Below are positions 1 through 9,861 of a stretch of 64,000 nt of DNA, piece after piece (the first letter of the stretch is position 1; each line of letters starts with the position of its first letter). Made by a program: the position numbers and the translations under genes. The notes under the pieces were generated by a model that saw only the letters and a program-made list of their open reading frames with translations, did no database searches and was not told the origin of the DNA. This DNA is from Massilia sp. H-1 (GTDB lineage Bacteria; Pseudomonadota; Gammaproteobacteria; Burkholderiales; Burkholderiaceae_D). The stretch is taken from contig CP087969.1 of assembly GCA_024703915.1 (NCBI GenBank), forward strand, positions 2,170,001 through 2,234,000. Reading direction: 5' to 3'.

Positions 1-43
1 GCGGCGCAAGGCGATAGTGGGGGCTGACCAGCACGGAGACTTG

Positions 44-901
44 TCATTGTTGCATTTGTTTTAATGCATGTTCCCGGGCTGCACGCAAGTCCGCCAGCGC
101 CCTGGGATCGAGCGGAAACAGGCGGCCGCGCTTGCCGATGGTGCCGCCCTGATTGAGCACGGGCGCGAGCAGCCGGTCGGCCAGGGCCCAGCGTTCGCGC
201 TCGAGCGCCAGCATGCCGCCCAGCACATGCTGGCCGAAATAAGTCTGATGGTTCCAGGTGCCGCACATGAGCGGGTCCTCGCTATGCCCTTCCATGTCCG
301 AGACCCCGCCCAGCACCAGCTGCAGGGCCGCGTCCGGCTGGTCCAGCCATTCGCACCAGGGCACGATCTGCGACTGGGCCAGCAGCAGCACTTGCGCGAT
401 GCACTGCTCGAGCCCCTCGCCGGACGGGCCGATCGGCCAGATATGGGGCGGGCTTTTCTTGTCGCGCTGGGGTTTGTAGATCGATTTGCGGATGTGGCAC
501 TGCTCGGGCATCGGCTCGCGCTGGCCGCGGTGCCAGCGCACCGGATTGCCGGGGTCGCGCGGCGGCACGAACACGTAATAGCGGCCCACGTGCAGGGACG
601 GCGAATGGGCGCTGGTCTGGGGCGAGCGGATGAACTGGATCTGGACCACGTCCACCCATTGGTCGGCGCGGCGCCACGCGGTCCCGTTCGAAAAGCGGCC
701 GAAGCCGACCGGCTGCAGGAGCGGCTGCAAGCCTTCCACCAGGCCGGCGCACACTTCCTTGCGCATCTGGCGCAGCTCGGGCCCGGTCAATTCCTCGATC
801 TCGGGCCCGGCAGGTCCCCCCGTTAGCAGGGACTGCAAGCGGTCAAGCAGGCTATGCATGAACGGACTGGGCGGAACGGGCGTGGTCGGGGGCGGATGCA
901 T
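44..901 (-). CDS. hypothetical protein, 285 aa
   Basis: An uninterrupted frame of 285 codons on the minus strand with good codon bias. I do not recognise the family. The first 14 residues are proline-rich (MHPPPTTPVPPSPF), and a second Met (MHSLLDRLQS) lies at about 859, so the true start may be internal. The middle is rich in Trp, Tyr and His (QWVDVVQIQF, GRYYVFVPP). The C-terminal third looks helical (LALERERWALADRLLAPVL). No signal peptide or membrane segment is visible. The gene is divergent from the thiopeptide cluster and separated from it by about 400 bases, so it is probably not part of it. Confidence 0.6.
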   Translation of the reverse strand: MHPPPTTPVPPSPFMHSLLDRLQSLLTGGPAGPEIEELTGPELRQMRKEVCAGLVEGLQPLLQPVGFGRFSNGTAWRRADQWVDVVQIQFIRSPQTSAHSPSLHVGRYYVFVPPRDPGNPVRWHRGQREPMPEQCHIRKSIYKPQRDKKSPPHIWPIGPSGEGLEQCIAQVLLLAQSQIVPWCEWLDQPDAALQLVLGGVSDMEGHSEDPLMCGTWNHQTYFGQHVLGGMLALERERWALADRLLAPVLNQGGTIGKRGRLFPLDPRALADLRAAREHALKQMQQ

Positions 902-1172
902 GCGGCACCCGGGCCGCCTGGGCCCGGTGCGAAAAAGGTCGGTTGCTCGGTCATTGTTTGTGGGGAAGCGGCGCCAGCAGCGCGCCTCCGGACATCGTCA
1001 TATCCGTGAAAGGTTAGCCTACTTTTGCAACTTTAGCAACAGAGCCCACACGCGTCCCGATGGAAAGCCGCATGAATAGGTTCACGGAAGGTCGCCGCCA
1101 ATCCCTCGCAGAACAAATATACAAATAAATTCATCATTTTATGCGTGCTGCATTAAAGACAAGGTTGAGTCG
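902..1172. other. Non-coding upstream region, AT-richer
   Basis: Together with the promoter and leader at 1173-1319 this makes about 420 bases without a gene. Base composition turns distinctly AT-richer from about 1080, with runs such as aaatatacaaataaattcatcattttatg. I see no ORF with credible coding character. It holds the divergent control region between the hypothetical gene on the left and the thiopeptide operon on the right. Confidence 0.6.
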
Positions 1173-1202
1173 TTGACAACATGTTTTCGCACACGCTAGT
1201 AT
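1173..1202 (+). promoter_or_regulatory. sigma70-type promoter of the thiopeptide operon
   Basis: A perfect -35 box TTGACA (1173-1178) is followed after 18 bases by TAGTAT (1197-1202), a good -10 box. Transcription would start near 1209, leaving a leader of about 110 nt before the precursor gene. This is the only strong promoter I can point to upstream of the 19-kb gene train. Confidence 0.6.
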
Positions 1203-1260
1203 TTACTCGGCTCTGCGAAATGAGTAGTTCTGATCAGCATATCGGAGTAGTCGGGCGGTA

Positions 1261-1280
1261 CGCCGAAATGATTATCGGCG
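1261..1280 (+). promoter_or_regulatory. Small hairpin in the 5' leader of the precursor mRNA
   Basis: CGCCGA (1261-1266) can pair with TCGGCG (1275-1280) around an 8-nt loop. It lies in the predicted leader, about 40 nt before the precursor start. It may stabilise the mRNA; the function is only inferred. Confidence 0.3.
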
Positions 1281-1308
1281 CGCGGCCATGTTATTAACTC
1301 AACCAACC

Positions 1309-1314
1309 AAGGAG
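1309..1314 (+). promoter_or_regulatory. Ribosome binding site of the precursor peptide gene
   Basis: AAGGAG lies 5 nt before the ATG at 1320. It decides the start, because another ATG at 1316 is out of frame and closes quickly. Confidence 0.75.
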
Positions 1315-1319
1315 TATGT

Positions 1320-1484
1320 ATGCAAGACGTAATGATTGATCTGTCGATCGAAGGCCTGGAAATCGAAGAACTGAACATGTCCGACTTCGTCGCCGATGCC
1401 GCCGAAGGCAAAAGCGTTTCCAAAGTAATGTCCGCATCCTGCACCACTTGCGTCTGCACTTGCAGCTGCATCCTGCCGGTGTAA
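1320..1484 (+). CDS. Thiopeptide precursor peptide, 54 aa
   Basis: Encodes a leader of 39 residues and a core of 15. The leader (MQDVMIDLSIEGLEIEELNM...) is acidic and Leu/Ile-rich, as in thiopeptide leaders, and ends KVMSA before the core SCTTCVCTCSCILPV. Core positions 1-11 are identical to the thiocillin/micrococcin core. By analogy Ser1 and Ser10 would be dehydrated and joined into the central pyridine, giving a 26-membered ring. The cysteines at 2, 5, 7, 9 and 11 would become thiazoles and the Thr residues dehydrobutyrines. The tail Ile-Leu-Pro-Val differs from the Cys-Thr-Thr tail of thiocillin. The gene lies first in the operon behind a strong RBS. Recognition rests on this direct match and on the enzymes downstream. 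Confidence 0.95.
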   Translation: MQDVMIDLSIEGLEIEELNMSDFVADAAEGKSVSKVMSASCTTCVCTCSCILPV

Positions 1485-1509
1485 TGGCGACAGGTTAATA
1501 CGATTTGAA

Positions 1510-1533
1510 GAGTGCGTGGCTTACCGCGCACTC
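1510..1533 (+). terminator. Intercistronic hairpin after the precursor gene (attenuator or processing site)
   Basis: GAGTGCGTGG (1510-1519) pairs with CCGCGCACTC (1524-1533) around a CTTA tetraloop: 10 pairs, one of them G-U. It lies 26 nt after the precursor stop and no T-run follows, so full termination is unlikely. Such a stem between a RiPP precursor and its enzymes would raise precursor mRNA over enzyme mRNA. Confidence 0.5.
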
Positions 1534-1697
1534 CGGATGATCAGCCAGAGCATATGTATTCTGCATAGCCAGCGAATATATTTCCGCAGTCGAATAGTGA
1601 AACAAGTCCCTCCCCCAATTATGTTCCGCGCTATTAACTCTTATCCGCTTGATTCCGATGCATTAGCTGGCAATTCCCCGTCTTTTATTCCTGCCGC

Positions 1698-4324
1698 ATG
1701 AAACGGGAACACATCACAGGATCGCACCGGTATGCGATCGGGCTTGAGCGCCGCTGCAACCTGTCGTGGGCCGAGGTCGCCCCGGCCAGCGCCAGCGAAG
1801 CGCTCGCCCGGGCCGCCGCCGCCGCCGCCGCGGCCGCCCGCCGCCGCGCGGACGGGGACGCGCTGCACCAGCGCCTGCACGCCTTCGGCAGCCACGCCGA
1901 TCCCGCCATCAGCCGTGCGGCCCTGCGCCTGCGCCGCGACTTGTTCAATCAGCGGGTGCCCGGCCAGACCGATCCGCAGTTGCAGGACGCCCTGGACGCG
2001 GCCAGCGCCGCCGCGCTGGCCCGGTGGCGCGCCAGTGTGGCAGCCGAACAAAGCCTGGTAAGCGCCATGCTGCCAGCTTCCAGGACGCCGTGCAGCGCGC
2101 CCGCCTCTGTTTTGCTTAAGCCTGATCCTGGACAATCAGGATTTCGCCTGCGGCCTGCAAACGGCCAACCGCCGCGTGTACGCCCAGGCCCGCAGCTACG
2201 CCGAGGCGGTGCGCAGCCAGCTGCGCGCCTGGACAAGAAACTGCGCAGCACCGAAGACCGGATCGCCAGCTTCGTCTACAAGGTCGTCTCCAAGCCTTCG
2301 CCGTTCGCCTCCTTCGCCACCATCGTCCCGAGCGGCCCGGCCGCCGCCGGCCTGGACAGCGCCCGGCGCGACGTGCGCATCGCGCGCGACCTGCTGCTGT
2401 GGATGGAAGCGCAATGCGTGGCGCTGGCCGCGACGCTGGCCGACGCACTGCCCCTGCGCCTCAATAACACGGTCCGCACCGAGGACGGGCGGGTTCGCCT
2501 GTTCACGCGCGGCAAAGACGGCACGCCGGACATGCTGCATGCCGAGCGCTTCATCGAACTGAAACATTCGCCCGCCCTGAGCGCGGTACTGGACGCCTTC
2601 GGCGGCGCCGCCCCCACCCTGCCCGAACTGAGCGCGCGCCTGTGCGGTCCCGGGCGCGACCCGCAGCCGGGCCGCGCCTACCTGGACACGCTGCTCAAGG
2701 CGGGACTGATCGAGCGCGACTTCGGCATTCCCGACCAGGCTCCCGACTTTGCCGCGCGCCCGCGCAGCTGCTCACCGGCCTGCCGGACGGACGGGGCGCG
2801 CCGTTCGATGCCATCTTCGGCGACATCGCCCGGATCGAAAGCGCGCTGAGCGACACCCGCAGCGCGGCCGAACGCACGCCCTTGACGGCCGCCCTGTTCG
2901 CCTGCTTCCGGCGCTTCGCCGAGGCGCTCTCGATCCCGCCCGACGCGCTGATGGCAGTGCGCGACATCTACTATGAAGACGTGGGCGGCATCGCCCATCG
3001 GCGCCAGCCCGGCCCCGTTGCTGGCGCCTGACGAACAGCTGGCCCTGGACCGGCTCACGCCCCTGCTGATGCTGTTCGACAGCCAGCTCACGTCGCGCCT
3101 GTCCCTGCACAGCATCTTCCGCGAACTGTACGGCGCCATGCGCTCCGCGGTCAGCCTGCTGGACTTCTACCAGGCTTACCGCGCGCTGCCGAAGGAAGAC
3201 CTGTTCGCCCGCCTCACGGGCGCGCGCGACCCGGCCATCGCCCGCATCGACGCCTTGCGCAAGCAGTTCGCCGCCCTCGCGGCGCGGGCTTGCGCCGGCG
3301 CCTCGACGGCCAGGCCGATCTGGGCCAGGGCGAAGTGGCGGCCTGGATCGACACGCTGGCGCCGCAGCTCGATGCGCGCTCGGTCAGCTTCTTCCTGCAA
3401 GACCTGGAAGGCGGCGCCCACAGCAAAATCCTCAACAACGCCTAAGCACCGGCTTCGGTAGCGCCATGTCGCGCTTTGCTTAAGCCTGTTCGACGGACCG
3501 CGCGCATCGCTGGCCGGGGTCCTGGCGGACCTGCTGACGCAAGTGTGCGCGGACGCCGACGTGTTCGACATCGGCGCCGTGCTGGCCGCGAACTCCAATC
3601 TGCATCCCGCCATCGCGCCCGGTGAACTGATGTATCCGGGCGCACGCCGCCGCGGCCAAGGCGGTCCCGCGCTCAGCCTGGCCGCGATCGAGGTGGTCAG
3701 CCAGGACGGCCAGTTGCGGCTGCGCCATGCGGGCAGCAGGCGGCCGATCGAGTTCGTCTCCCACAACTTCATTCACCCGGGGGCCGGACCGGCGCTGTAC
3801 CGCTTCCTGCACCTGTTCAGCAAGCACTGGATCTACCGCGCCCAGGATTTGCTCGACGCCGTGGCTGGCGCGGCCGGTCCCCAGGCCTAAGCAATCCGCG
3901 CCTTTGCTTCGGACCGATCGTGCTGTGCTTAGGCGGGTCGTCGCCTTCGACGCCGCCGCGATCCAGCAAGCCGCCGCCGCGCGAGGACGACTACGCCAGC
4001 TTCCTCGGCCTCAATGCCTGGCGCGAGCGGATGCAGCTGCCGCGCATCGTGTTCTTCCGCGCCCAGGCGCTGGCGCCGCTCCAGGACGGCGGCACCGAAC
4101 TGGCGCTCGAGCGGATCCTGGCGCTGCGCCGCGGCCGCCTGCGCAAGCCGCACGTGCTCGATTTCCACAATCCCTTCCTGGTCCGCGTTTTCCTCAAGCA
4201 GGTCGCTTCGCTCGCCCCTGGCGACACGGTCCAGCTGCAAGAATCGCTGCCCGACTTCAACCGCGCCCCCGAGGGCGCCGCGCCGGTGCGCGAACTGATC
4301 GTACAGGCCGACCATGTCCGCTGA
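1698..4324 (+). CDS. Thiopeptide dehydratase, glutamylation protein (Lant_dehydr_N, TclK/TbtB-like)
   Basis: Family role: it transfers glutamate from tRNA-Glu to Ser/Thr of the azoline-containing core, the first half of dehydration. At about 870 codons it has the usual length of split LanB N-terminal proteins. Recognisable segments are DKKLRSTEDRIASFVYKVVSKPSPFASF (about 2235-2320), LPLRLNNTVR, and after repair NNAGTGFGSAMSRFAGLF (3433-3490) and GNPRLCFGPIVLCRRVV (3888-3950). Scars at 3440, 3478, 3885 and 3927 break the frame, and GCCGGC at each restores it. Further indels lie near 2060-2230, 2750 and 3000-3300. The N-terminus has an Ala/Arg-rich stretch from a GCC/GCG run. No clear RBS precedes 1698, so the start is uncertain. 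The end overlaps the next gene by 11 nt. Confidence 0.85.
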
Positions 4325-5289
4325 CGGCCTGCACTGGATCGCCCTGCACGCCCACGTCGGCAAGCACGAAGACGGGCTGCTGCGCGACGTGGTGGCGCCG
4401 CTGCTGGCGGCCGTCCCGGTGGCGCCTGAGCGTTTCTTCTTCCTGCGCTACTGGAGCGGCGGGCCGCATTTGCGCCTGCGCTTTCTGTGCGCGCCGGACG
4501 CGGCGCCGGCGCTGCGCGCCGCGTTTGCCGCGCGCTTCGCCGCCTGGGCCGCCACGGTCGGCGACTGGGGCGACACCCCGCACCTGGACGACAGCGCCCG
4601 CCTGGCCAGCCTGGAAGGGGCCGGGGTCGAAGCGTGGATCACGCCCCCGGCGCTGCTGGACGCGCCGTATGCGCCGGAGCTGGGCAAATACGGCGGCCCG
4701 CAGGGCGTGCGCACGGCCGAGCGCCTGTGGGCCGCGAGCACGCAGCTGGCGCTGGCCGCCAACGCCAGGGGGATGCTGCAAGGGACGGCGCGCCTGACGG
4801 CCGAAGCTTCGACATGGCGCTGGTCGGCGTGCGCGCCTTCGGCCTGGAGCTGGAAGCGGCCATCGCCTGGTTCCTGATGCCAGCGCCGCGATCTGGCAGC
4901 GCTACTGTCCGGGTGCGGGAACGGGCAGCTTCGACGCCCGCCTGGCGCAGCAGGGCACGCGCCTGGTGCCACCGCCGCCGCGCCTGTGGCAGGGGCCGCC
5001 CGGCCGGACACCCTGGTCGGCGCCTGGGGCGCGGCGTTGGCCGGCTGCGCTGCCGATGGTGGCGCAGCTGGCGCCATTGCTGCCAAGCGCCGCGCTGCCG
5101 GGCGACGCCCGAACGGCGGCCCACGATTACCTGCTGGCGCAGTACATGCACACCCACCACAACCGCTTCGGCATTGCCCCGGTCGACGAATGGTATCTGG
5201 CGCGCCTGGCCGGACAGGCCCTGCGCGCGTATGGCGCCGCGCAATCGAAGATCACATCGGACCACACCTCACTTTCGGAGCCCGCATGA
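4314..5289 (+). CDS. Thiopeptide dehydratase, glutamate-elimination protein (SpaB_C domain, TclL/TbtC-like)
   Basis: Family role: it eliminates the glutamyl group to leave dehydroalanine or dehydrobutyrine. The N-terminus has the family pattern: a Trp-His start (LHWIALHAHVGKHEDGLL), then FFFLRYWSGGPHLRLRF at about residues 43-59. The C-terminus has LLAQYMHTHHNRFGIAPVDEWYLARL, the usual ending with H-x-x-x-NR-x-G. The length, about 320 residues, fits. Frameshifts lie near 4805 and 4880-4960. The start at 4314 is set by the ATGTCCGCTGA overlap with the preceding gene, which indicates translational coupling. The stop overlaps the next ATG (ATGA). Confidence 0.85.
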
Positions 5290-6364
5290 ACAGCGCCTCG
5301 CCGCACGATGTGCGCTATCCCGCCAACTTCCTGGCCGTGGCCAGCGCCGCCGACGAAGACCGCCTGCTGCGCCTGTGCGCCAGCGCGGTGCTGGAACGCT
5401 ACTCGACGCCGACTGCTATTTCAACCGCTACCGGGCGCACGGCGCGCGGGCGTTTCTGCTGCACTTTCGCAGCACCCACAACATGCAGGAGCTGCTGCGC
5501 GCGGTCAGCGCGGGCGCCGCTGCCGATCCGCGCCCATTCGCGGCCGACTTCCTCCCCATCGTGCTCGATCCGAAAGCGGCGCTCGGCGACGTGTTCGGCG
5601 GAGTCGACAGCCTGGCCGTCTACGCCGCCTTCAGCTTCGACAGCGCGCCCCTGCTGTGGCGCTGGAGCGCCCAGGGCATGGCCGCGCCCGCGCCTGCCCT
5701 GCTTAGGCGGCGGCCGAAGTGCTGGTTCACTACATGTACCTCACCCGCAGCCGCTTCGACCACAAGTCGCACAACGCCTACCCGGGCCTGTTCGTGTCGT
5801 TCCGTTCCCATTACGAGGGCTTCGCCGCCTCGCTCGACGACCCGGGCGCCGCGCTGCGCGCCTTCGGGCAGCGCTACGCGGCCGTGAACCCGCTGCTGGC
5901 CACGCTGGCCGCGCGCCACGAGCACCATCCCGGCGCGCCCTGGCTGGCCGAGTGGCAGCAGCTGATCGAACGCGCCTTCGACGACATCCTGGAACGCGTG
6001 CGCCGTCACACCCTGGTTACGGGCATGACGGCCGACTACAGCGGCGGCGGAAAAAATCTGCTGGCCAGCAGCTTCCACGAAAAGATCGTCAGCACCAAGG
6101 AGTACACCGAGCATGCCATGAAGGAGCCGGTATTCCAGGCCAACCGCATCCTGCTCGGCCTGGTGTATCTGAGCCTGTTCCGGCTCGGTCTGCCGCTGAT
6201 TGAACGCTACTTCCTGTGCTACGCGATCAGCCGCTTCATCGAAGAGCGCCATGGCGTCAGCGCCGAACAGGCGTTCGACCGGGGCGTGGCGCGCACCGGC
6301 CCATGCGCGGCGCTGGTCCTGGCTGTTCAAACACCTCTCCTCCCAACAAGGCGCACCCCGATGA
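5286..6364 (+). CDS. Putative pyridine synthase ([4+2] cyclisation, TclM/TbtD-like)
   Basis: About 355 residues after repair. It is distantly SpaB_C-like: YFNRYRAHGARAFLLHFRSTHNM near the start, HKSHNAYPGLFVSFRSHYEGF in the middle and LSLFRLGLPLIERYFLCYAISRFIEE near the end. In characterised thiopeptide clusters the third member of this series joins two dehydroalanines and expels the leader. Here it directly follows the two dehydratase genes, and no other candidate exists in the window. A scar at about 5700 is cured by GCCGGC (PALPAAAEVLVHYMY). Other indels lie near 5400 and 6305. The expected ending WSWLFKHLSSQQGAPR stops at 6364 with an ATGA overlap. The apparent read-through into the ABC gene comes from the last indel. 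The assignment rests on position plus weak similarity. Confidence 0.65.
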
Positions 6365-7373
6365 TCAATGCAATCGAAACCCGCTCCGTCAGCAAGGTTT
6401 ACCGCACGGCGATGGAGACCAGCGTCGGCCTGCATGACCTGAGCATGGAGATCGGCGCCAACCAGTTCGCGGCCCTGGTCGGCCCGAACGGCGCCAAGCA
6501 AGACGTCCGCCATCAAGCTGATCGCCACGCTGGCCCGGCCGACCACCGGGCGCGTAACCGTGTTCAGGGCACGACGTCGTGCGCGAGGGCCAGGCCGTAC
6601 GCCGCCTGATCGGCTATGCGGGCCAGGAAACCTCGACCGACCTGTATGCGACGCCGCTGGAAAACATCCGCCACCACGCCACCATGTACGGCCTGACCAG
6701 CGGCGAGGCCAGGGCCAGCGCCGCCGAACTGCTCGACACCTTCGGCCTGCACCAGCAGGCGGGCATGGAAGTGCGGCGCCTGTCGGGCGGTCAGCGGCGC
6801 CGCCTCGACATCGCGCTGTCGATGGTGCACCGCCCGCGCCTGCTGATTCTCGACGAGCCGACCGTCAACCTCGACCCGGACGGGCGTCATGCTACTGTGG
6901 GACATCCTGTGCTTAGGCTGCGCGCCGAACGCGACCTGACGATCCTGTTTTCCACCCACTACCTGGACGAAGCCGATGGCTACGCCGACAAGGTGATTTT
7001 TGTCGACAAGGGCCGCTGCGTCATGTGGCGCACAGTCGACGAACTGAAGGCGAGCCTGGGCGGCGAATGCCTGGTGCTGCAATTCGACGACGGCGACCAT
7101 GCGATGCGCGCCGCGCGCCGCCTGACGCCGACCGAACAGTTCAAGGATGCGATGGTGGCAGGCGAGCGCATCGTCACGGCCTGTTCCACCACCGAGCACA
7201 TCACGGCGATCCTCAATTTCCTGGCCGAGCGCGATCTGGCGCCGAAAAGCGTCACGCTGTCGCGTCCCTCGCTCGACGATGTGTATATCCGCCTGACGGG
7301 GGCCTCGTTCGAACAAGTCAACATTGACGCCCAGAACAGCCGTCACCAACGCCTTGCATGGAGCTGGCTATGA
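6361..7373 (+). CDS. ABC transporter ATP-binding protein (product export or immunity)
   Basis: Classical ATPase of about 330 residues. The Walker A motif GPNGAGKTS is visible after repair of GCCAAGC at 6493 to GCCGGC. The signature is LSGGQRRRLDIALS (about 6780-6820), Walker B is LLILDEPTVNLDPDGR, and the H-loop is FSTHYLDEADG. The C-terminal part resembles DrrA-type exporter ATPases. A scar at 6908 and an indel near 6886 disturb the Walker B to D-loop region. The gene starts and ends in ATGA overlaps, so it is translated with its neighbours. With the next gene it should form an exporter for the mature thiopeptide; the substrate is inferred from context. Confidence 0.9.
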
Positions 7374-8139
7374 TTACCGATACCGTGCGCCTGGCGCGCC
7401 GCCTGATTCGCGCCCAGCTGAAAAAGCCGTTCTACATTCTGCTGTCGGTCAGCCAGCCGCTGATGTACCTGGTGTTTTTCGGCGCGATGTTTTCCAACAT
7501 GCCCGGCATGAGCCAGGACCAGCAGTCGTACATTTACTTCCTGACCCCGGGCATGGTGGTCATGGCCGCGCTGTTCGGATCGGCCTACCTGTCGGCTCTA
7601 GCACCCTGGCCGACGCCGACCGCGCCCTGTTCGACAGCATCGTCATCTCGCCGGTCAACCGCCTGTCGATCTCGATGTCGTACGTGTTCGCCAACTTGGT
7701 CGCGGTGATGCTGCAGATGCTGACCATCGCCGTGGCCGGGGTGCTGCTGGGCGGCTATCCAGTAGGCAGGCATGCCGCATGGGCCTGATCGCCCTGCTGC
7801 TGATCGGGACCCTGACCGGCATCGCCTTCGGCTGCGTCTCGAACACGGCTAAGCTTCCTGGTCAGGAAGGCGCAGCACGTCCTGTCGGCCATGAACTTCC
7901 TGGTCATGCCGCTGATGTTCATCTCGGGCATGATGCTGTCGATCCGGAACATGCCGGTCTGGATGCAGGAACTGGCCCGTTTCAATCCCGTGCACTGGGC
8001 CGTCACCGGGGCCCAGGCCGCCTACATGGGCAGCTGGAGCGGCGCGGCCCTGGCCAGCCTGTCGGCCCTGCTGCTGTTTACCGTGGTCATGGTGGGCGCC
8101 ATGCACCTGACCTTCGTCCGTTTCCTGGCGCGCCGCTAG
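7370..8139 (+). CDS. ABC-2 type transporter permease
   Basis: Integral membrane partner of the preceding ATPase, about 255 residues. Hydrophobic segments include PFYILLSVSQPLMYLVFFGAM, FLTPGMVVMAALFGSAYL, LVAVMLQMLTIAVAGVLLGG, GLIALLLIGTLTGIAFGCV and a C-terminal LLLFTVVMVGAMHL. The conserved ABC-2 stretch SAMNFLVMPLMFISGMMLSIRNMPVWMQELARFNPVHW is present. The frame is broken near 7598 and 7760 and at the scar GCTAAGC (about 7849), where GCCGGC gives NTAGFLVRKAQHVLS. The start overlaps the ATPase stop; an in-frame ATG at 7358 is the alternative. Confidence 0.9.
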
Positions 8140-8169
8140 GCGCCCCGCATCCTTCATCTGGAGAACCGC

Positions 8170-9861
8170 GTGGACCAACAACGCATTCGCATTCACGCCG
8201 ACGTCTACTTCCTGGAAGTGGTAAGCGGCGCCGTCATCCGTAACCGCAACGGCGCGCTCGAACTGTCCGGCGCCAGAAGCGTGTACCAGCTGCTGGCCTG
8301 GATCTTCAAGTCCTTCGACGGCTCGCGCAGCTACGCCGACACGGTCAAGGCGATTCCCGCCGCGCTCGAAAAGCATGCGCGCGCCATCGTCACGCGCCTG
8401 GTCGAACGCTCGTTCGCGCGCGTGCTCGACGAACAGCAGGAAGCGGTGGTGGCGCCGTTTCGTGCCCGCTTCCCTGAACTGAACAACATGCTCGAGTACC
8501 GCACCGCCTCGCCCGCCCAGGCCTGGCAGCGGATCGATGCGGCCAGGCTGGCGATCGACGCCGACGGCCCGTTCGGCGCCGCCCTGCGCGAAGCGCTGCC
8601 GCAGTATGGCTTGCAGGTGGCCGCTGGGGCGGCTGCATTGCGCATCGTCGCGGCTTAAGCACGCCGGAAAGCTGGACCGGCCTGGCCGCCACGGGCGCCG
8701 CGCCGCATGGGGCCGCGCTGTCTTAAGCACGGCGACGCGCTGTTCGTGCTGGTCCCCGGCGAACGGTCAAGCCCCTGCCGGGCACGCCCGACTTTCCCGC
8801 GCTCGTGACGCCTACGGCGCCGCCGCGGCGGCCACCGGCCTGCACGCGCCGGCCGCCCTGGCGATCGCCGTCCATGCCCTGTGCCTGGCCCTGTTCGAGC
8901 GCGTGGCGCTGGGGCAGGCGCACAACCAGGACCGTCTGCTGACGGTCGACGATGCCACGCTGACCCTGGGCAGTCACGCGCTCACGCCGTACGCGGTGCC
9001 GCGCCGCGACTGGCAGCCGCCGGGCACGCCGCTGAGCGCGGCACAGTGCGGCGCGGGGCTGCGCCAGGATCTGGGCGGATCGCTGCTGCCGGACGCGGGC
9101 GTGGCCGAACTGAATGCCATCGCGCGCTCGGTGCAGGCGCTGACCGACGAGCGCACCGGCCCGCTGGCGCGGGCCGACGACGGCGACCTGTTCCAGCTGC
9201 CGCTGGCCTCCTGCCTGGCCCATGCCGGCGCCGGATCGCGCGTGCTGATGCTGGGCCTGTCGGCGCGCGAGACGCGCAACCACGCCGCGCTGTGGGCCCT
9301 GGAGCAGCGCCTGGCGCACAACGGCCCGGCCCATGCGGGTGCCCATGCGGCATCGGCTGGAACCGCTGCGAGGCGCTGCTGCGCGCCGGCCGCCGCCTGT
9401 TTGAACACGAGGCGCGCGCACCGCACGCGGACCCGCAGGCGCGCGCGCTGGCCGACCTGCTTAGGCCAGCGCCGAGCTGGCCTACCTGGCCGAACTGCAC
9501 GACGACGCCGCACAGGCACGCTGGGTACGCAACGACTGCGGCTGGTTCGTGGCCAGCCATCCGGCCATGCCGCCGGGCGCGCCGGTCGCTCCTTTCGGCG
9601 TGGGCATCCTGCCCGAACTGGCGCTGGCCGATCTGTTCATCAAGCTGGCCTTTGTGCGCTACTACGACAGCGCCGCCTTCGACGCGGGCGCGGCGGTGCT
9701 GGTGCGCCTGGGCCTGGACGACGCCGCGCTCGGAACGCGCTGGCAGCGGCCATGGCCTAAGCTGCGAGGCGGCCGAACTGGCATTGCCGTGGCTGCCGGA
9801 GGCGCCCGCCGTGCGGCAGCCGGTCACCGTCGTGCTGCGCCGCGCCGCAGGACCGCGCTGA
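8170..9861 (+). CDS. Ocin-ThiF-like leader-binding partner of the YcaO cyclodehydratase (TclI/TbtF-like)
   Basis: GTG start with a GGAG box 6 nt upstream. The first 90 residues look like a PqqD-type RiPP recognition element (YFLEVVSGAVIRNRNGALELSGARSVYQLLAWIFKSFDG), which binds the leader peptide. The rest of about 560 residues resembles the truncated E1-like ocin-ThiF proteins that deliver the substrate to YcaO. One segment reads VASHPAMPPGAPVAPFGVGILPELALADLFIKLAFVRYYDSAAF. Scars at about 8655, 9459 and 9757 break the frame; GCCGGC at 9459 gives DLPASAELAYLAELHDDAAQARWV. The stop overlaps the next start in TGATG. The family assignment is by architecture and context. Confidence 0.7.

Noticed and set aside
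68..826. Plus-strand ORF of 252 codons opposite the first gene
   Set aside because: It is a shadow of the minus-strand gene in GC-rich DNA, rich in Arg/Ala/His with no domain pattern.
5719..6609. Apparent fusion of the pyridine-synthase candidate with the ABC ATPase in one frame
   Set aside because: A third frame gives a natural ending (WSWLFKHLSSQQGAPR, stop at 6364) with an ATGA overlap, so the fusion results from an indel near 6305.
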